Part shown: positions 32,218 through 41,846 of the stretch, one piece after another | How the letters are laid out: each line of letters begins with the position of its first letter | Position numbering within the stretch: the first letter of the stretch is position 1 | NCBI GenBank assembly: GCA_045632265.1 | Contig: JAZQWG010000028.1 | Location: 53,916-117,915, forward strand | Direction: 5' to 3' | DNA from: Scatosoma sp045632265 | GTDB taxonomy: Bacteria; Bacillota; Clostridia; Christensenellales; Borkfalkiaceae | DNA length: 64,000 nucleotides | Program-made: the position numbers and the translations under genes | Notes under the pieces: model-generated | Databases searched by the model: none | Told to the model about the DNA's origin: nothing | Seen by the model: only the letters and a program-made list of their open reading frames with translations

Positions 32218-33444
32218 ATGGATAAAAAAGACATCAAAAAAGTAGTACTTGCTTACTCGGGTGGTTTGGACACCTCGATTATCATTCCTTGGCTTAAGGA
32301 AAATTACAACAACTGCGAAGTTATTGCAGTAAGCGGCAACGTTGGTCAAGCGGACGAACTTGAAGGCTTGGAAGAAAAGGCAATCAAGACGGGCGCATCG
32401 AAATTGTACGTAGAAGATTTGACGGACGAATTCGTTGACGAATACGTTATTCCCACGATGAAAGCGGGTGCTAAATACGAAGAATATTTGCTCGGTACGT
32501 CTTTTGCTCGTCCCGTAATTGCAAAGCGTATCGTTGAAATTGCAAAGAAAGAAGGCGCAGACGCTATTTGCCACGGCTGTACGGGTAAGGGCAACGACCA
32601 AGTTCGTTTTGAACTTACGATTAAGGCGTTGGCACCCGATATGGCAATCATCGCTCCTTGGAGAGAATGGTCGATTAAGTCCCGTGAAGAAGAAATCGAC
32701 TACGCTGAAGCGCACAACGTACCTTTGAAGATCAACCGTGAAACCAACTATTCCAAGGACAAAAACCTTTGGCACTTGAGCCACGAAGGCTTGGATTTGG
32801 AAGACGCTGGCAACGAACCTTTGTACGAAAAGGACGGCTTCCTTGAAATGGGCGTTTCCCCTTTGAAAGCTCCCGATAAACCTACGTATATCGAACTTGA
32901 ATTCGTACAAGGCGTTCCCGTAGCGCTTGACGGACAAAAGATGAGCGCAAAGGAAATTATCCTTGCCCTTAACAAAGTGGGTGGGGCAAATGGTATCGGT
33001 CTTTTGGACATCGTTGAAAACCGTTTGGTTGGTATGAAGTGTCGTGGCGTATACGAAACCCCCGGTGGTGATATTCTCTACGCAGCGCACGCTTATTTGG
33101 AAACGCTTTGCCTTGACAAATACACGATGCACAAAAAGCAAGAACTTTCCGTTTGCTTTGCAGAACTCGTTTACAACGGTCAATGGTTCACGCCCCTTCG
33201 TGAAGCACTTTCCGCTTTCGTAGATAAGACGCAAGAAAACGTGACGGGTAAAGTTCGTTTGAAGCTCTACAAGGGCAACATTATTAAAGCAGGCGCTTGG
33301 AGTGATTATTCCTTGTATTCGGAAGAAATCGCAACGTTCGGTGAAGACCACGTTTACAACCAAGCTGATGCAACCGGCTTTATCAATCTCTTCGGTTTGC
33401 CTATCAAAGTGCAAGCGGAAGTAAACCAAAAAATTAAGAAATAA
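32218..33444 (+). CDS. argG: argininosuccinate synthase
   Basis: A 408-aa ligase that joins citrulline and aspartate using ATP. The N-terminal P-loop-type motif is AYSGGLDTSI (residues 11-20); GCTGKGNDQVRFE is near 120 and SVDxx-type binding is replaced by the usual downstream blocks such as ETPGGDILYAAH near 280. It starts after CAAGGAGAAAAAGAAA and heads the arginine operon. Confidence 0.97.
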   Translation: MDKKDIKKVVLAYSGGLDTSIIIPWLKENYNNCEVIAVSGNVGQADELEGLEEKAIKTGASKLYVEDLTDEFVDEYVIPTMKAGAKYEEYLLGTSFARPVIAKRIVEIAKKEGADAICHGCTGKGNDQVRFELTIKALAPDMAIIAPWREWSIKSREEEIDYAEAHNVPLKINRETNYSKDKNLWHLSHEGLDLEDAGNEPLYEKDGFLEMGVSPLKAPDKPTYIELEFVQGVPVALDGQKMSAKEIILALNKVGGANGIGLLDIVENRLVGMKCRGVYETPGGDILYAAHAYLETLCLDKYTMHKKQELSVCFAELVYNGQWFTPLREALSAFVDKTQENVTGKVRLKLYKGNIIKAGAWSDYSLYSEEIATFGEDHVYNQADATGFINLFGLPIKVQAEVNQKIKK

Positions 33445-33450
33445 TTAGCG

Positions 33451-34101
33451 ATGAAAATTAAAGGCAAAAAAGTTGTATTCTTGGGCGATAGCATTACGGA
33501 AGGCGTAGGGGCAAGCGACGTGGCGCATAGATATGCCAACGTGTTTGCAAAACTTGCAAAATGCGATATTTTCGTGGACGGTATCAGTGGCACTCGCATT
33601 GCAAAGCAGCAAGCGAAATCCGCTATTGAGTCCTATGATAGGAATTTCGTATCCCGAGTTCCCGCGCTTCCAAGCGATGCGGATTTCGTGGTGGTGTTTG
33701 GCGGCACGAACGATTTCGGTCACGGCGACGCACCGTTTGGGGAAATGAGCGATAGAACGCAAGACACCTTTTGCGGAGCAATGCACGTTTTGTGTAAAGC
33801 GCTTATAGAGAAATACCCCTATGCAACCATCGTCTTTTTATCGCCGATGCATAGATTGTGGGAAGACGAATTGATAAACGAATACGGTGTGCCGAGAAAA
33901 CCGCTTATCGAATACGTCAACGCTATCAAGGCGATTTGTCAATATTATTCGTTGCCCGTGTTGGATTTATATTCTATCAGCGGCATGCAACCTGCGGTGG
34001 ACGTGATTAAAGAAACGTACATGCCCGACGGGTTGCACCCTTCCAACGCAGGCATGGAAAAGATTGCACGCCTTCTTAAACAATTTATTTTGAATTTATA
34101 A
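33451..34101 (+). CDS. SGNH/GDSL-family hydrolase inside the arginine operon
   Basis: A 216-aa esterase-like protein. All four SGNH blocks are seen: GDSITEG (catalytic S14), a glycine in DGISGTR, FGGTNDFGHG near residue 90 (Asn) and DGLHPSNAG near 190 (Asp/His). There is no signal peptide, so it should be cytoplasmic. It lies 6 bases after argG and ahead of argH, so it belongs to the operon. It could remove an acyl or acetyl group, but a link to arginine synthesis is inferred from position only. Confidence 0.85.
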   Translation: MKIKGKKVVFLGDSITEGVGASDVAHRYANVFAKLAKCDIFVDGISGTRIAKQQAKSAIESYDRNFVSRVPALPSDADFVVVFGGTNDFGHGDAPFGEMSDRTQDTFCGAMHVLCKALIEKYPYATIVFLSPMHRLWEDELINEYGVPRKPLIEYVNAIKAICQYYSLPVLDLYSISGMQPAVDVIKETYMPDGLHPSNAGMEKIARLLKQFILNL

Positions 34102-34183
34102 TAACCGACTTTGCCTACCGTTGACGGTGGGCAAAACGCGTATTAAAAACGGTTTGTTTGGACAGCCGTTAGGAGACAAAATT

Positions 34184-35554
34184 ATGGAAAAAATGTGGGC
34201 AGGACGCTTCCAAAAAGCGCTCGATAAAAAAGCGGACGATTTCAATTCTTCCTTGCACGTGGATTGTAGAATGTACGCGCAAGATATTAAAGGCTCGATG
34301 GCGCACGCTGCGATGCTGGCAAAGCAAGGCATTTTGCCGCAAGAAGAAGTGGATAAAATTATCGACGGCTTGGAAGGAATTTTGCAAGATATCAACGACG
34401 GCAAATTAGATTTTGCTGCAGGCGGCGAAGATATACATATGTTCATTGAAGCGGAACTCACGGCGCGTATCGGCGATGCGGGCAAACGCTTGCATACGGC
34501 AAGAAGCCGCAACGACCAAGTGGCTGTGGATATTCGTTTGTATCTTCGTGACGAAGCGGAAATCATCGTGTCGCTTATCAAGGATTTGATTGCGGCGGTG
34601 GTGGATAAAGCGGAAGAAAACGCCGACGTTATCGCGCCTGCTTACACGCACTTGCAACGCGCGCAACCTATCTCGTTTGGTCACCAACTTATGGCGTATG
34701 CCATGATGCTTCTTCGTGATATTCAACGTATTGAAAACGCTGTGAAGAATATGAACTATTCCCCCCTTGGCTCTTGTGCGCTTGCGGGCACGACCTATCC
34801 CACCGATAGGGCGTTTGCGGCGCAAAAGCTTGGCTTTGACGGCGTAATGCAAAACAGCATCGACGGCGTATCGGATAGAGATTTTTGCGTAGAACTTTTG
34901 TCTGCGTTTGCGCTTATTATGACGCACTTGTCCCGTTTCTCTGAAGAAGTTATTTTGTGGTCTAGCTGGGAATTTAAGTTTATCGAACTTGACGATTCTT
35001 ACACAACGGGCTCGTCCATTATGCCCCAAAAGAAGAACCCCGACATGGCGGAGCTCGTGCGTGGCAAGACGGGCAGAGTATATGGCGACTTGATGGCAAT
35101 GCTCACCATTTTGAAAGGTTTGCCCCTTGCGTACAACAAGGATATGCAAGAAGACAAGGAAACGATTTTCGATGCTTTGGACACGGTGAAAGTTTGCTTG
35201 GAAGTGTTTACGCCGATGATTGCGACGATGAAAGTGTTGAAAGAAAACACCTATCGCGCAGCGCAAAAGGGCTTTATCAACGCCACCGATTTGGCGGACT
35301 ATTTGGCGAAAAAGGGTATGCCGTTTAGAACGGCGTATAAAATCGTTGGACAACTCGTTGCCGAGTGCATTGCAAAGAACACGGTGCTTGACGATTTGCC
35401 TTTGGACGATTATAAAAAGCACAGCGAAATGTTTGACGAAGACTTGTATAAAGAAATTTCGCTTGAAACGTGCGTAGAAAAGCGCAACAGCTTCGGCGGG
35501 GCATCGCCCACGTCCGTACGCGCGCAAATCGCTTGGGTAAAAACGCAGTTGTAA
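34184..35554 (+). CDS. argH: argininosuccinate lyase
   Basis: A 456-aa member of the fumarase/aspartase superfamily, releasing arginine and fumarate. MWAGRFQKALDK at the start, HTARSRNDQVAVD near residue 105, AYTHLQRAQPISFGH near 155 and the superfamily signature GSSIMPQKKNPDMAE near 276-290 are all present. ATG 34184 follows TTAGGAGACAAAATT; the frame is open upstream but without similarity. Confidence 0.97.
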   Translation: MEKMWAGRFQKALDKKADDFNSSLHVDCRMYAQDIKGSMAHAAMLAKQGILPQEEVDKIIDGLEGILQDINDGKLDFAAGGEDIHMFIEAELTARIGDAGKRLHTARSRNDQVAVDIRLYLRDEAEIIVSLIKDLIAAVVDKAEENADVIAPAYTHLQRAQPISFGHQLMAYAMMLLRDIQRIENAVKNMNYSPLGSCALAGTTYPTDRAFAAQKLGFDGVMQNSIDGVSDRDFCVELLSAFALIMTHLSRFSEEVILWSSWEFKFIELDDSYTTGSSIMPQKKNPDMAELVRGKTGRVYGDLMAMLTILKGLPLAYNKDMQEDKETIFDALDTVKVCLEVFTPMIATMKVLKENTYRAAQKGFINATDLADYLAKKGMPFRTAYKIVGQLVAECIAKNTVLDDLPLDDYKKHSEMFDEDLYKEISLETCVEKRNSFGGASPTSVRAQIAWVKTQL

Positions 35555-35570
35555 GCGTTTAGGAGTAGAG

Positions 35571-36500
35571 ATGAAAAAAGTATTTATCGACGGTAGCGCA
35601 GGCACGACGGGCTTGCGTATCTACGAAAGAATAGCGGATAGAGAAGACGTGGAACTCATTATTCTTCCCGACGAACTTCGCAAAGACGCAAACGCAAGAA
35701 AGGAAGCAATCAACAGCGCGGACGTAGTGTTTTTGTGTTTGCCCGACGATGCGGCTCGTGAAGCGGTGTCGTTTGTGGAAAACGAAAACGTGACGGTTAT
35801 CGATGCTTCGACGGCGCATAGAACGCTTCCCGATTGGGCGTACGGCTTCCCCGAACTTTCTTTATCGCACGAAGAAAAGTTGGCTTCGTGTAAGCGTATT
35901 GCCGTACCTGGGTGCCACGCAAGCGGATTTATTGCGCTCGTCTATCCCTTGATAGAAGCTGGGTATTTGGATAAGGACGTGCTTTTGACGTGTCACTCGA
36001 TTACGGGTTATTCGGGCGGCGGTAAGAAGATGATTGCCGAATACGAAGAAGAAAACCGCAACCCCTTGTTGGACGCACCCCGTCAATATGCGCTTGGTCA
36101 ACAACACAAGCACTTAAAGGAAATGAAAGCGGTGTGCGGCTTGGAAAACGCGCCCATCTTCTGTCCTATCGTTGCCGATTTTTATAGCGGCATGACGGTC
36201 ACCGTGCCTTTGTTTAAGAGCATGCTTAAAAAGGGCGGGATAGAAGAAATCAAAAATTTGTACAAGCAAAAGTATGCAACCGAGTTTGTTCAATACGTAG
36301 AAAACGTGGACGATAACGGTTTGCTTTCGGGGCTTGCCAACTCGCAAAAGGACGGCATGAAGATTGCCGTTGCGGGCAATGAAGAACGCATTTTGCTGCT
36401 TGCTTCGTACGACAATTTGGGCAAGGGCGCAAGCGGCGCAGCGATTGAGTGCATGAACATTGCAATCGGTGCGGAGAGAACGAAAGGTTTAGTTTTATAA
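35571..36500 (+). CDS. argC: N-acetyl-gamma-glutamyl-phosphate reductase (short type)
   Basis: A 309-aa reductase of the shorter ArgC type 2. It has the NADP loop DGSAGTTGLRI (residues 7-17), LCLPDDAAREAV near 63 and the catalytic cysteine in VPGCHASG near 115. It reduces N-acetylglutamyl phosphate to the semialdehyde. It starts 16 bases after argH behind TAGGAGTAGAG. Confidence 0.95.
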   Translation: MKKVFIDGSAGTTGLRIYERIADREDVELIILPDELRKDANARKEAINSADVVFLCLPDDAAREAVSFVENENVTVIDASTAHRTLPDWAYGFPELSLSHEEKLASCKRIAVPGCHASGFIALVYPLIEAGYLDKDVLLTCHSITGYSGGGKKMIAEYEEENRNPLLDAPRQYALGQQHKHLKEMKAVCGLENAPIFCPIVADFYSGMTVTVPLFKSMLKKGGIEEIKNLYKQKYATEFVQYVENVDDNGLLSGLANSQKDGMKIAVAGNEERILLLASYDNLGKGASGAAIECMNIAIGAERTKGLVL

Positions 36501-36510
36501 GGATAAAGAT

Positions 36511-37728
36511 ATGTTGAAAGAAATACAAGGCGGCGTATGCGCCGCAAAAGGATTTACGGCAAACGGCGTACATTGCGGCATTCGTAAAAACAAGACGAAG
36601 CGTGATTTGGCGCTTATATACAGCGAAGTGGAAGCAAGTGCGGCGGCGGTGTACACCACCAACCTTGTGAAAGGCGCACCGATTGCCGTCACGAAAAAGA
36701 ATATTGCAAACGGCAAGGCAAAAGCGATGATTTGCAATAGCGGCAACGCCAACACGTGCAACGCAAACGGCGTGGAAATTGCCGAGCAAACTTGCGCTTT
36801 GCTTGCAAAGGAAATGAATATTGATGCTACGGACGTAATCATCGCTTCGACGGGCGTTATCGGTCAACCGCTTGACATTACGCCCATTGCAAACGGTATT
36901 CCCGCCCTTGTTAAAGGTCTTGGCGCGGAAAACAGTACGCTTGCTTGCGAAGGGATTATGACGACGGACACGAAAGTGAAGGAAATCGCTTTCGAGTTTA
37001 TGGTAGGCGGTAAAGTATGCCACATCGGCGGCATTGCAAAGGTTAGCGGTATGATTCACCCCAACATGGCGACGATGCTCGTTTTCGTCACCACCGATTG
37101 TAAAATTGCGCCCGATATGCTTCAAAAAGCGCTTTCCACCGACGTACAAACGTCCTTTAATATGGTAAGCGTGGACGGCGACACTTCGACAAACGACATG
37201 CTTTCGATTATGGCAAACGGCATGGCGGGAAACGACGAAATCGTTTGCGAAAACGAAGATTATCAAGCGTTTGCTACGGCGCTTAAAGCGGTCACGCAAT
37301 ATCTTTGCAGAAAGATTGCGGGCGACGGCGAAGGTGCAACCAAACTTCTTGAGTGTAAACTTGACGGTGCGAAAAACGAAGCGATTGCAAGAGTGGTTGC
37401 AAAATCGGTTATTTGCTCGTCACTTGTAAAGGCGGCAATGTTCGGTTCGGACGCAAACTGGGGGCGTATTCTTTGCGCCATCGGTTATAGCGGTGCGGAC
37501 GTAGACGTAAGCAAAGTGGACGTTTCTTTCCGTTCGGTTAAGGGCGAAATTCTCGTTTGCAAAGACGGCGCAGGCGTGCCTTTCTCGGAAGAAATCGCCA
37601 AGGAAATTTTGCTTGAAAAGGAAATTGAAATTCTCGTTTCCTTGAACGACGGCGAGGGCAAAGCCACCGCTTGGGGTTGCGATTTGACGTACGATTACGT
37701 AAAAATCAACGGCGATTACCGCACCTAA
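36511..37728 (+). CDS. argJ: glutamate N-acetyltransferase / amino-acid acetyltransferase
   Basis: A 405-aa ArgJ that recycles the acetyl group from N-acetylornithine to glutamate. The self-cleavage site is in HPNMATMLVF near residues 183-192 (nucleophile Thr after Ala-Thr-Met pattern), producing alpha and beta chains. GSDANWGRI is near 311 and the family C-terminus follows. It starts after AAGGATAAAGAT. With ArgJ present, the pathway is of the cyclic type. Confidence 0.95.
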   Translation: MLKEIQGGVCAAKGFTANGVHCGIRKNKTKRDLALIYSEVEASAAAVYTTNLVKGAPIAVTKKNIANGKAKAMICNSGNANTCNANGVEIAEQTCALLAKEMNIDATDVIIASTGVIGQPLDITPIANGIPALVKGLGAENSTLACEGIMTTDTKVKEIAFEFMVGGKVCHIGGIAKVSGMIHPNMATMLVFVTTDCKIAPDMLQKALSTDVQTSFNMVSVDGDTSTNDMLSIMANGMAGNDEIVCENEDYQAFATALKAVTQYLCRKIAGDGEGATKLLECKLDGAKNEAIARVVAKSVICSSLVKAAMFGSDANWGRILCAIGYSGADVDVSKVDVSFRSVKGEILVCKDGAGVPFSEEIAKEILLEKEIEILVSLNDGEGKATAWGCDLTYDYVKINGDYRT

Positions 37729-37765
37729 TTTATCAAAAGAAATCCCTTCTACAAGGAGCAAAGAT

Positions 37766-38632
37766 ATGAATTTGACGAGTGAAGAAAGAGCGCATATCCT
37801 AATTCAAGCGCTTCCCTATATTCAAAAATACAACGATAAAATTGTCGTTGTTAAATACGGCGGCAACGCAATGATTAACGACGATTTGAAAGAAGCGGTT
37901 ATGGGCGATATCGTATTGCTTTCGCTTATCGGCGTAAAAGTAGTGCTTGTGCACGGCGGCGGCCCTGAAATCACCGAAATGCTTGGCAAAGTGGGCAAGA
38001 AGTCGGAATTTGTCAACGGACTTCGCGTGACGGACAAGGAATCGGTGGATATCGTGCAAATGGTGCTTGCGGGCAAGGTAAATAAAAACCTTGTCAACCT
38101 TTTGCAATCAAAGGGTGGCAAGGCAATCGGGCTTTGCGGCATTGACGGGCACATGATTAAGGCAAAGAAAGTAGACGAACGTTTGGGTTTTGTGGGCGAA
38201 GTGACGGACGTAAACGTTGCGCCCGTTTTGGACGTTTTGGAAAAGGGGTATATCCCCGTTGTTTCCACCATCGGTTATGACGAAGACGGCAACGTGTACA
38301 ACATCAATGCGGACACGGTGGCAGCTCGTCTTGCAGGGGAACTGAAAGCGGAAAGCTTGATTTCGATGACGGACATCGTCGGCTTGCTTCGTGATAAGGA
38401 CGATCCTTCGACGCTTATCCCCAAAGTTTACGTTTCCGACGTATTGAAACTTATCCGTGACGGCGTTATCAGCGGCGGCATGATTCCCAAGGTAAATTGC
38501 TGTATCGAAGCAATCCGCCGTGGCGTGAATAAAGTGTTCATCATCGACGGACGTATCCCGCACTCGATTTTGATTGAAACGTTGACGGACGAAGGTATCG
38601 GTACGATGTTCGTTTCGGGAAATCATATATAA
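37766..38632 (+). CDS. argB: acetylglutamate kinase
   Basis: A 288-aa amino-acid kinase that phosphorylates N-acetylglutamate. The conserved VVKYGGNAM is near residue 28, VLVHGGGPEI near 62, and NINADTVAARLAG near 176. The length includes the N-terminal helix found in arginine-inhibited forms. The start follows CAAGGAGCAAAGAT. Confidence 0.96.
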   Translation: MNLTSEERAHILIQALPYIQKYNDKIVVVKYGGNAMINDDLKEAVMGDIVLLSLIGVKVVLVHGGGPEITEMLGKVGKKSEFVNGLRVTDKESVDIVQMVLAGKVNKNLVNLLQSKGGKAIGLCGIDGHMIKAKKVDERLGFVGEVTDVNVAPVLDVLEKGYIPVVSTIGYDEDGNVYNINADTVAARLAGELKAESLISMTDIVGLLRDKDDPSTLIPKVYVSDVLKLIRDGVISGGMIPKVNCCIEAIRRGVNKVFIIDGRIPHSILIETLTDEGIGTMFVSGNHI

Positions 38633-38655
38633 AAAATCCTTGAAAAGGCAAAATT

Positions 38656-39819
38656 ATGGATATTAAACAAATAGACAAGGAATATGTTGCAAACACGTAC
38701 GCGCGTTTCAACGTGTGCTTGGTGGGTGGCAAAGGCTCTATCGTCGTGGACGAAACGGGCAAGGAATATATCGACCTTGGCACGGGCATTGCCGTCAACT
38801 CGTTCGGCGTAGGCGACGATGCGTGGAAACAAGCGGTGATTGCGCAACTTGATAAAATTCAACACACGTCCAACCTTTATTATAGCGAGCCTTGCGTTTT
38901 GCTCGCGCAAAAACTTTGCGAAAAGACGGGCATGAAAAAAGTGTTCTTCTCCAACTCGGGTGCGGAAGCCAACGAGTGCGCGATTAAGACGGCGAGAAAG
39001 TACGGCGCGGATAACAAGGGCGAAGAATATTACACGATTATCACGTTGAAAAACAGCTTTCATGGCCGTACGATAACAACTCTTTCGGCGACGGGGCAAG
39101 ACGTTTTCCATCAACACTTTACGCCGATGACGGACGGGTTTGTACACGCTACGCCAAACGATTTTGCGGAAATGGAAACGCTTGTAAAAACGCATAAGTG
39201 CTGTGGTGTGTTTATGGAACTCGTGCAAGGCGAAGGGGGTGTGACGGCGCTTGATAAAGAGTACGTGCAAGCGGTTGCCAAACTTTGCGAAAGAGAAAAT
39301 ATGCTGCTCATGATTGACGAAGTGCAAACGGGCAACGGCAGAACGGGCGCATTGTATGCGTATATGCAATACGGCATTATGCCCGACGTGGTGACGACGG
39401 CAAAAGGCTTGGGCGGTGGATTGCCTATCGGCGCAACCATGCTTGGGCAAAAGGTGCAAGATTTGTTCACTCCCGGGCTTAACGGCACGACGTTTGGCGG
39501 AAACCCCGTTTGTGCGGCGGGCGCATACAGCGTTTTGGAAAGAATTGACGATAAGCTTTTGCAAGAAGTTAGAGAAAAGAGCGAATATATCTTTACGCAA
39601 CTTACAAACGCAAAAGGCGTAAAAAGCGTATCGGGCATGGGTTTGATGATAGGCGTGGAAACGGAAAAAGACGCTACGCAAATCGTAAGCGAATGTCAAG
39701 AAAAAGGGGTGCTCGTCATTAAAGCAAAACATAAAGTACGTTTGCTCCCTGCGCTTAATATCCCGTTTGAAACGTTGAAAAAAGCAATAGAAATTTTGAA
39801 GGAAGTAATAGAAAAATGA
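38656..39819 (+). CDS. argD: acetylornithine aminotransferase
   Basis: A 387-aa class III PLP aminotransferase. It shows the FFSNSGAEANECAIK motif near residue 100, FHGRTITTLSATGQ near 135, LLMIDEVQTGNGRTG near 218 and the PLP-lysine region TTAKGLGGGLPIGA near 247. It converts N-acetylglutamate semialdehyde to N-acetylornithine. It overlaps argF by 4 bases. Confidence 0.96.
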   Translation: MDIKQIDKEYVANTYARFNVCLVGGKGSIVVDETGKEYIDLGTGIAVNSFGVGDDAWKQAVIAQLDKIQHTSNLYYSEPCVLLAQKLCEKTGMKKVFFSNSGAEANECAIKTARKYGADNKGEEYYTIITLKNSFHGRTITTLSATGQDVFHQHFTPMTDGFVHATPNDFAEMETLVKTHKCCGVFMELVQGEGGVTALDKEYVQAVAKLCERENMLLMIDEVQTGNGRTGALYAYMQYGIMPDVVTTAKGLGGGLPIGATMLGQKVQDLFTPGLNGTTFGGNPVCAAGAYSVLERIDDKLLQEVREKSEYIFTQLTNAKGVKSVSGMGLMIGVETEKDATQIVSECQEKGVLVIKAKHKVRLLPALNIPFETLKKAIEILKEVIEK

Positions 39820-40718
39820 AGCATTTATTGAAATTGATGGATTTGTCGGGAAAGGAAATTAACGAAATTCTTAACCTTGCCGACCAGTTGAAATTTGAAA
39901 AGAAAAACGGGATTCAACACCACCTTTTGAAAGGCAAAACGCTTGGCATGATTTTTTCCAAGTCGTCCACCCGTACCCGTGTATCGTTTGAAGTGGGTAT
40001 GTACGATTTGGGCGGTAGCGCACTTTTCTTAAGTTCTCGCGATTTGCAAATCGGTAGAGGAGAGCCCGTAGAAGATACGGCACGCGTACTTTCCCGTTAT
40101 TTGGACGGTATTATGATTCGTACGTTTGCGCAAAAGGAAGTGGAAGATTTGGCTACTTACGGCTCTATTCCCATCATCAACGGGCTCACCGATTATTGCC
40201 ACCCTTGCCAAGTGCTTGCCGATTTGATGACGATTAGAGAACATCGCGGCGCTTTGGAAGGCAACAAGCTTTGCTATATCGGCGACGGCAACAACATGAC
40301 CAACTCGCTTATCGTAGGCGGTATTAAGACGGGCATGGAAGTTTCCGTGGCTTGTCCTAAAGGCTACGAGCCCGATGCGGAAATTATGGCGTGGGCAAAG
40401 GCAAACGGCAAGTTTACTTGCACGACGGACGTAAAAGAAGCGGCGGCAAATGCGGACGTATTGTACACCGACGTTTGGGCGTCCATGGGGCAAGAAGGGG
40501 AAGCGGAAGCAAGAAAGAAGATTTTTGCTGGCTACCAAATCAATGCGGACGTCATGAGCGTGGCGAAGAAAGATGCAATGGTGCTCCATTGCTTGCCCGC
40601 GCATCGTGAAGAAGAAATTACGGCGGAAGTGTTTGAAGCGCACGCAAACGAAATCTTCGACGAAGCGGAAAATAGATTGCACGCACAAAAAGCGGTGCTC
40701 GTAAAGTGCTTGTCTTAA
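39816..40718 (+). CDS. argF: ornithine carbamoyltransferase
   Basis: A 300-aa transcarbamoylase making citrulline from ornithine and carbamoyl phosphate. The carbamoyl-phosphate loop SSTRTR is near residue 50, HPCQ near 130, and the ornithine-binding HCLPAHR near 260. It completes the set needed from glutamate to arginine in this operon. Confidence 0.96.
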   Translation: MKHLLKLMDLSGKEINEILNLADQLKFEKKNGIQHHLLKGKTLGMIFSKSSTRTRVSFEVGMYDLGGSALFLSSRDLQIGRGEPVEDTARVLSRYLDGIMIRTFAQKEVEDLATYGSIPIINGLTDYCHPCQVLADLMTIREHRGALEGNKLCYIGDGNNMTNSLIVGGIKTGMEVSVACPKGYEPDAEIMAWAKANGKFTCTTDVKEAAANADVLYTDVWASMGQEGEAEARKKIFAGYQINADVMSVAKKDAMVLHCLPAHREEEITAEVFEAHANEIFDEAENRLHAQKAVLVKCLS

Positions 40719-40737
40719 CAAAATAGGGGTAGTAGGT

Positions 40738-41586
40738 ATGAATTATACGATTGAAAACGGTACGATGAAACTCACGGCAACCGATTTCGGCGCGGAAATG
40801 ATTAGCGTAGTGGTAAACGGCAAAGAACGTCTTTGGCAAAACCCTACGGGGGAATGGGCGGGGCATGCGCCTTTGCTTTTTCCCGTGTGCGGACATTGTG
40901 GCGTGACGGTGGACGGCGTTTCCTATCCTATCAAATCGCACGGCTTTGCAAAAAGATATGCGTTCGATTTGAAGGATAAGGGGGATAACTATCTCACTTT
41001 CTCTCTTTGCGCGAATGAAGAAACGAAAAAGGTGTATCCTTTCGATTTCATTTTCAACGTCACCTATCGCATTGACGGCAATATGCTTTCTATCGAATAC
41101 GACGTGGAAAATCCCGACGATAAGCCTTTGTATTTTGCTTGCGGCGGACATGAAACGTTTGATTTGGAAACGGACGTTGATGGGTATGAACTCATTTTTG
41201 AAAAGGAAGAAAATTTGACGCATTATTATCACGATAAAGACGGTTGCTTGACGGGTGAAACCCGTGCGTACGGCAACGGCAAACCCTTCCCTTTGCCCAA
41301 AGATTTCTTGCAAAACGGCGAAACGCTTATCTTCAAGGATATTGCTTCCCGCAAAGTTCAACTTGCACGTAAGGGGGGTAAACCGCTTGCAGACGTCACG
41401 TTTGAAGGATTTTCCAACCTTTTGCTTTGGCGTAGCGACGAAGCGAAGTATATTTGTATCGAGCCGTGGTCGAACTTGCCCGACGATGCAGGGAAAGCAG
41501 ATATAGAGTTCTCGCAAAAGGGTGGCGTGTTCAAAGTGGACGGCAAATCGAATAAAAAACTCGTTAGGACGATCACCTATTTATGA
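40738..41586 (+). CDS. aldose 1-epimerase family protein
   Basis: A 282-aa galactose-mutarotase-like protein. It contains WAGHAPLLFPVCG near residue 40, YPIKSHGFAKRYAF near 62 (catalytic His) and the LLLWRSDEAKYICIEPWSNLPDD block near 225-247 with the catalytic Glu. Such YeaD/LacX-type proteins interconvert sugar anomers. It trails argF by 19 bases after GGGGTAGTAGGT and overlaps the next gene by 4 bases. A link to arginine metabolism is not apparent. Confidence 0.85.
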   Translation: MNYTIENGTMKLTATDFGAEMISVVVNGKERLWQNPTGEWAGHAPLLFPVCGHCGVTVDGVSYPIKSHGFAKRYAFDLKDKGDNYLTFSLCANEETKKVYPFDFIFNVTYRIDGNMLSIEYDVENPDDKPLYFACGGHETFDLETDVDGYELIFEKEENLTHYYHDKDGCLTGETRAYGNGKPFPLPKDFLQNGETLIFKDIASRKVQLARKGGKPLADVTFEGFSNLLLWRSDEAKYICIEPWSNLPDDAGKADIEFSQKGGVFKVDGKSNKKLVRTITYL

Positions 41587-41798
41587 GCGTAAAACTTGGG
41601 AAATATCGCCATTTTAAGGGAAACGAATACCAAGTGATTGCGCTTGCGTATCACTCGGAAACGGGGGAAGAAATGGTCGTGTATCAAGCCTTGTACGGCG
41701 AGAAAAAGATTTGGGTGCGCCCCGCAAGCATGTGGGACGAAAAGATCGAAAGGGACGGAAAAACCTTTCAACGCTTCACCTATATCGACGAAGAATAA
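41583..41798 (+). CDS. DUF1653 protein
   Basis: A 71-aa protein matching the DUF1653 pattern: GKYRHFKGNEYQVIALAYHSETGEEMVVYQ near the start, then WVRPASMWDEKI and a C-terminal RFTYI. Function is unknown; such proteins are small beta-rich modules. It overlaps the mutarotase gene by 4 bases, and a terminator follows at once. Confidence 0.85.
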   Translation: MSVKLGKYRHFKGNEYQVIALAYHSETGEEMVVYQALYGEKKIWVRPASMWDEKIERDGKTFQRFTYIDEE

Positions 41799-41803
41799 AA
41801 AAT

Positions 41804-41832
41804 AAAAGCCACTCTTAAGAGTGGCTTTTTTC
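41804..41832. terminator. terminator at the end of the arginine operon
   Basis: A 26-bp perfect palindrome with arms AAAAGCCACTCTT, followed by TTTTTTC. It also suits the convergent permease gene. Confidence 0.9.
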
Positions 41833-41846
41833 ATGCAAAAAATTGA

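Noticed and set aside
32092..33429. 445-codon frame opposite argG
   Set aside because: Entirely antisense to argG, no independent support.
36511..37728. Separate argA-like acetyltransferase need
   Set aside because: ArgJ is complete and its autocleavage region is intact, so no extra acetyltransferase has to be assumed from this window.
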